A stretch of 64,000 bases of DNA from UBA5794 sp963714375 (lineage in GTDB: Bacteria; Actinomycetota; Acidimicrobiia; Spongiisociales; UBA5794). Where the stretch lies: the NCBI GenBank assembly GCA_963714375.1, contig CAVQOG010000005.1:75335-139334 (forward strand), written 5' to 3'. Below are positions 63,115 to 64,000 of this stretch, piece by piece. Numbering within the stretch: the stretch's first letter is position 1; each line of letters opens with the position of its first letter. Below the pieces are notes generated by a model, which worked only from the letters and a program-made list of their open reading frames with translations, was not told the origin of the DNA and did not search any database. The position numbers and the translations under genes are program-made.

Positions 63115-63975
63115 GTACTCGTCTCGCCACCTATGGGGCTACGTCGGACGGATCCACCGGGATTTTCTCCCGTTTCCGCTTCCTCAGAAAGGCAGCCAAG
63201 TCAGCGGAGTCGGCAGCCGAGAGGCGGGGAGCAACCAACAAGATTGAAGGAGCGCTCGAAGCCGCCGACCTGCCACTCAAGGCAGGTGAGGCAATTGTTG
63301 GGATCATTGGCCTTTCGCTGATGTCCGGCATCGTCGTCCTGGCGATCACCCGGTCCGCGCTGTGGGGGATCGTCGTGGCGGCTGTGATCGTCGTCGGCTC
63401 GCTCGTGTTTGTGAACCAGGTAGCGGCTCGGAGTCGGAATCGGTTCGAGGATCAGCTGCCCGATACCTTGAATCTCATTGCGACTTCACTGAGGGCAGGG
63501 TATTCCCTCCTCCAAGCCGTTGAGGCGGTGGGACAGGAAGCAGCGAGAGCCGACTCGACGGGAATTCGGACGTGCGATTGCTGAGATTCGTCTCGGCAAG
63601 AGCATCGACGACGCGCTCGACGACATTGCGGTGCGGATGAGCTCACAGGACTTCGATTGGACCGTGATGGCCATCAACATCCAACGTGAAGTCGGAGGAA
63701 ACCTCGCCGAAGTGCTGCAGACGACAGCCGAAACGATGGTGCAGCGAAATCGGCTTCGTCGAGAGATGAAGGCGTTGACCGCCGAGGGTCGGATTTCGGC
63801 AATCGTCTTGGCACTCATGCCCGTTTTTCTTTTCGGTGCAATCTCCGTCCTCAATCCTGGATACATTCAGCCACTGCTTGAGAACACGATGGGAATCATC
63901 ATCATGATCATCGGCGGACTCTTCATCCTCGTCGGCATCTACTGGATGCAGAAGATCGTGAAGGTGGACATCTGA
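63111..63975 (+). CDS. tadB: Tad pilus inner-membrane protein TadB (T2SSF domain), frameshift near 63545
   Basis: Starts RLATYGATSDGS and FLRKAAKSAESAAERRG, has two membrane helices near residues 55-100, then the type II secretion F domain FEDQLPDTLNLIATSLRAGYSLLQAVEAVGQEA. The frame breaks near 63545 and continues in another frame as EPTRREFGRAIAEIRLGKSIDDALDDIAVRMSSQDFDWTVMAINIQREVGGNLAEVL, ending with two helices at 63975. TadB and TadC form the membrane platform driven by CpaF. The stop shares one base with the next ATG. Confidence 0.88.
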
Positions 63976-64000
63976 TGGACAGCCTGCTCTTTGTCACAAT
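63975..64000 (+). CDS. Start of next gene, probably tadC (cut by window)
   Basis: ATG 63975 overlaps the tadB stop (TGATG) and opens MDSLLFVT before the window ends. In Tad loci tadC follows tadB, so this is the expected gene, but eight codons cannot confirm it. Confidence 0.45.

Overview
The window (about 60% G+C, many GTG and TTG starts, 4-base stop/start overlaps) looks like a chromosomal contig of a high-G+C Gram-positive bacterium (Actinomycetota), probably a deep lineage such as Acidimicrobiia. The evidence is a division cluster without ftsA but with sepF and yggT, a meso-diaminopimelate-type MurE (DNPR motif), a translational-type T-box before a class II-like ileS, a Get3-like ATPase pair, a WS/DGAT acyltransferase, and a gene order ileS, lspA, rluD, dnaE, trp, polA, rpsA that broadly follows mycobacteria. 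The exact taxon is inference.

Layout. 1-1.6 kb: an ABC transporter ATPase cut by the window edge and an alpha/beta hydrolase. 1.8-19.5 kb: the complete dcw cluster mraZ, rsmH, ftsL-like, ftsI, murE, murF, mraY, murD, ftsW, murG, murC, murB, ftsQ, ftsZ, pgeF, yggS, sepF, yggT, which makes the lipid-linked peptidoglycan precursor and the septal machinery. It starts with a promoter overlapped by three MraZ boxes and has an mraW-type structured leader over the rsmH start. 19.5-27.7 kb: ileS with its T-box, a DUF167 gene, a degenerate TraR/DksA-like gene, lspA, rluD, WS/DGAT and pfkA. 27.9-40.4 kb: dnaE, the ATPase pair, a two-domain ThyX-like protein, a thioesterase, nth, MATE and MFS transporters and ccdA. 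40.5-47.7 kb: trpE, a two-component system, trpC, trpF, trpB, trpA and a tRNA-Leu(CAA). 48-53 kb: two tandem TadE/TadG-like pseudopilin cassettes. 53.2-59.2 kb: polA and rpsA, the latter duplicated in tandem with the start of cpaB. 59.4-64 kb: the Tad/Flp pilus genes cpaB, cpaE, cpaF, tadB and the first codons of tadC.

Three signals stand out beyond ordinary annotation. (1) Intergenic arrays of degenerate 7-base tandem repeats at eight or more places, three of which contain the stop codon of the preceding gene, plus an approximately 66-base element present in two inverted copies. (2) Exact 17-base tandem duplications of stop/start junctions (murF-mraY and response regulator-kinase), which create 5-6 codon micro-ORFs joined by 1- or 4-base overlaps; a 27-codon ORF plays a similar role before ftsI. 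(3) Clustered frameshifts from 43.6 kb onward, together with an approximately 1.5-kb tandem repeat of rpsA whose two copies differ almost only at synonymous sites. This pattern suggests a consensus built from more than one strain, or low-quality reads, so broken genes in that half should not be taken as true pseudogenes without read support.
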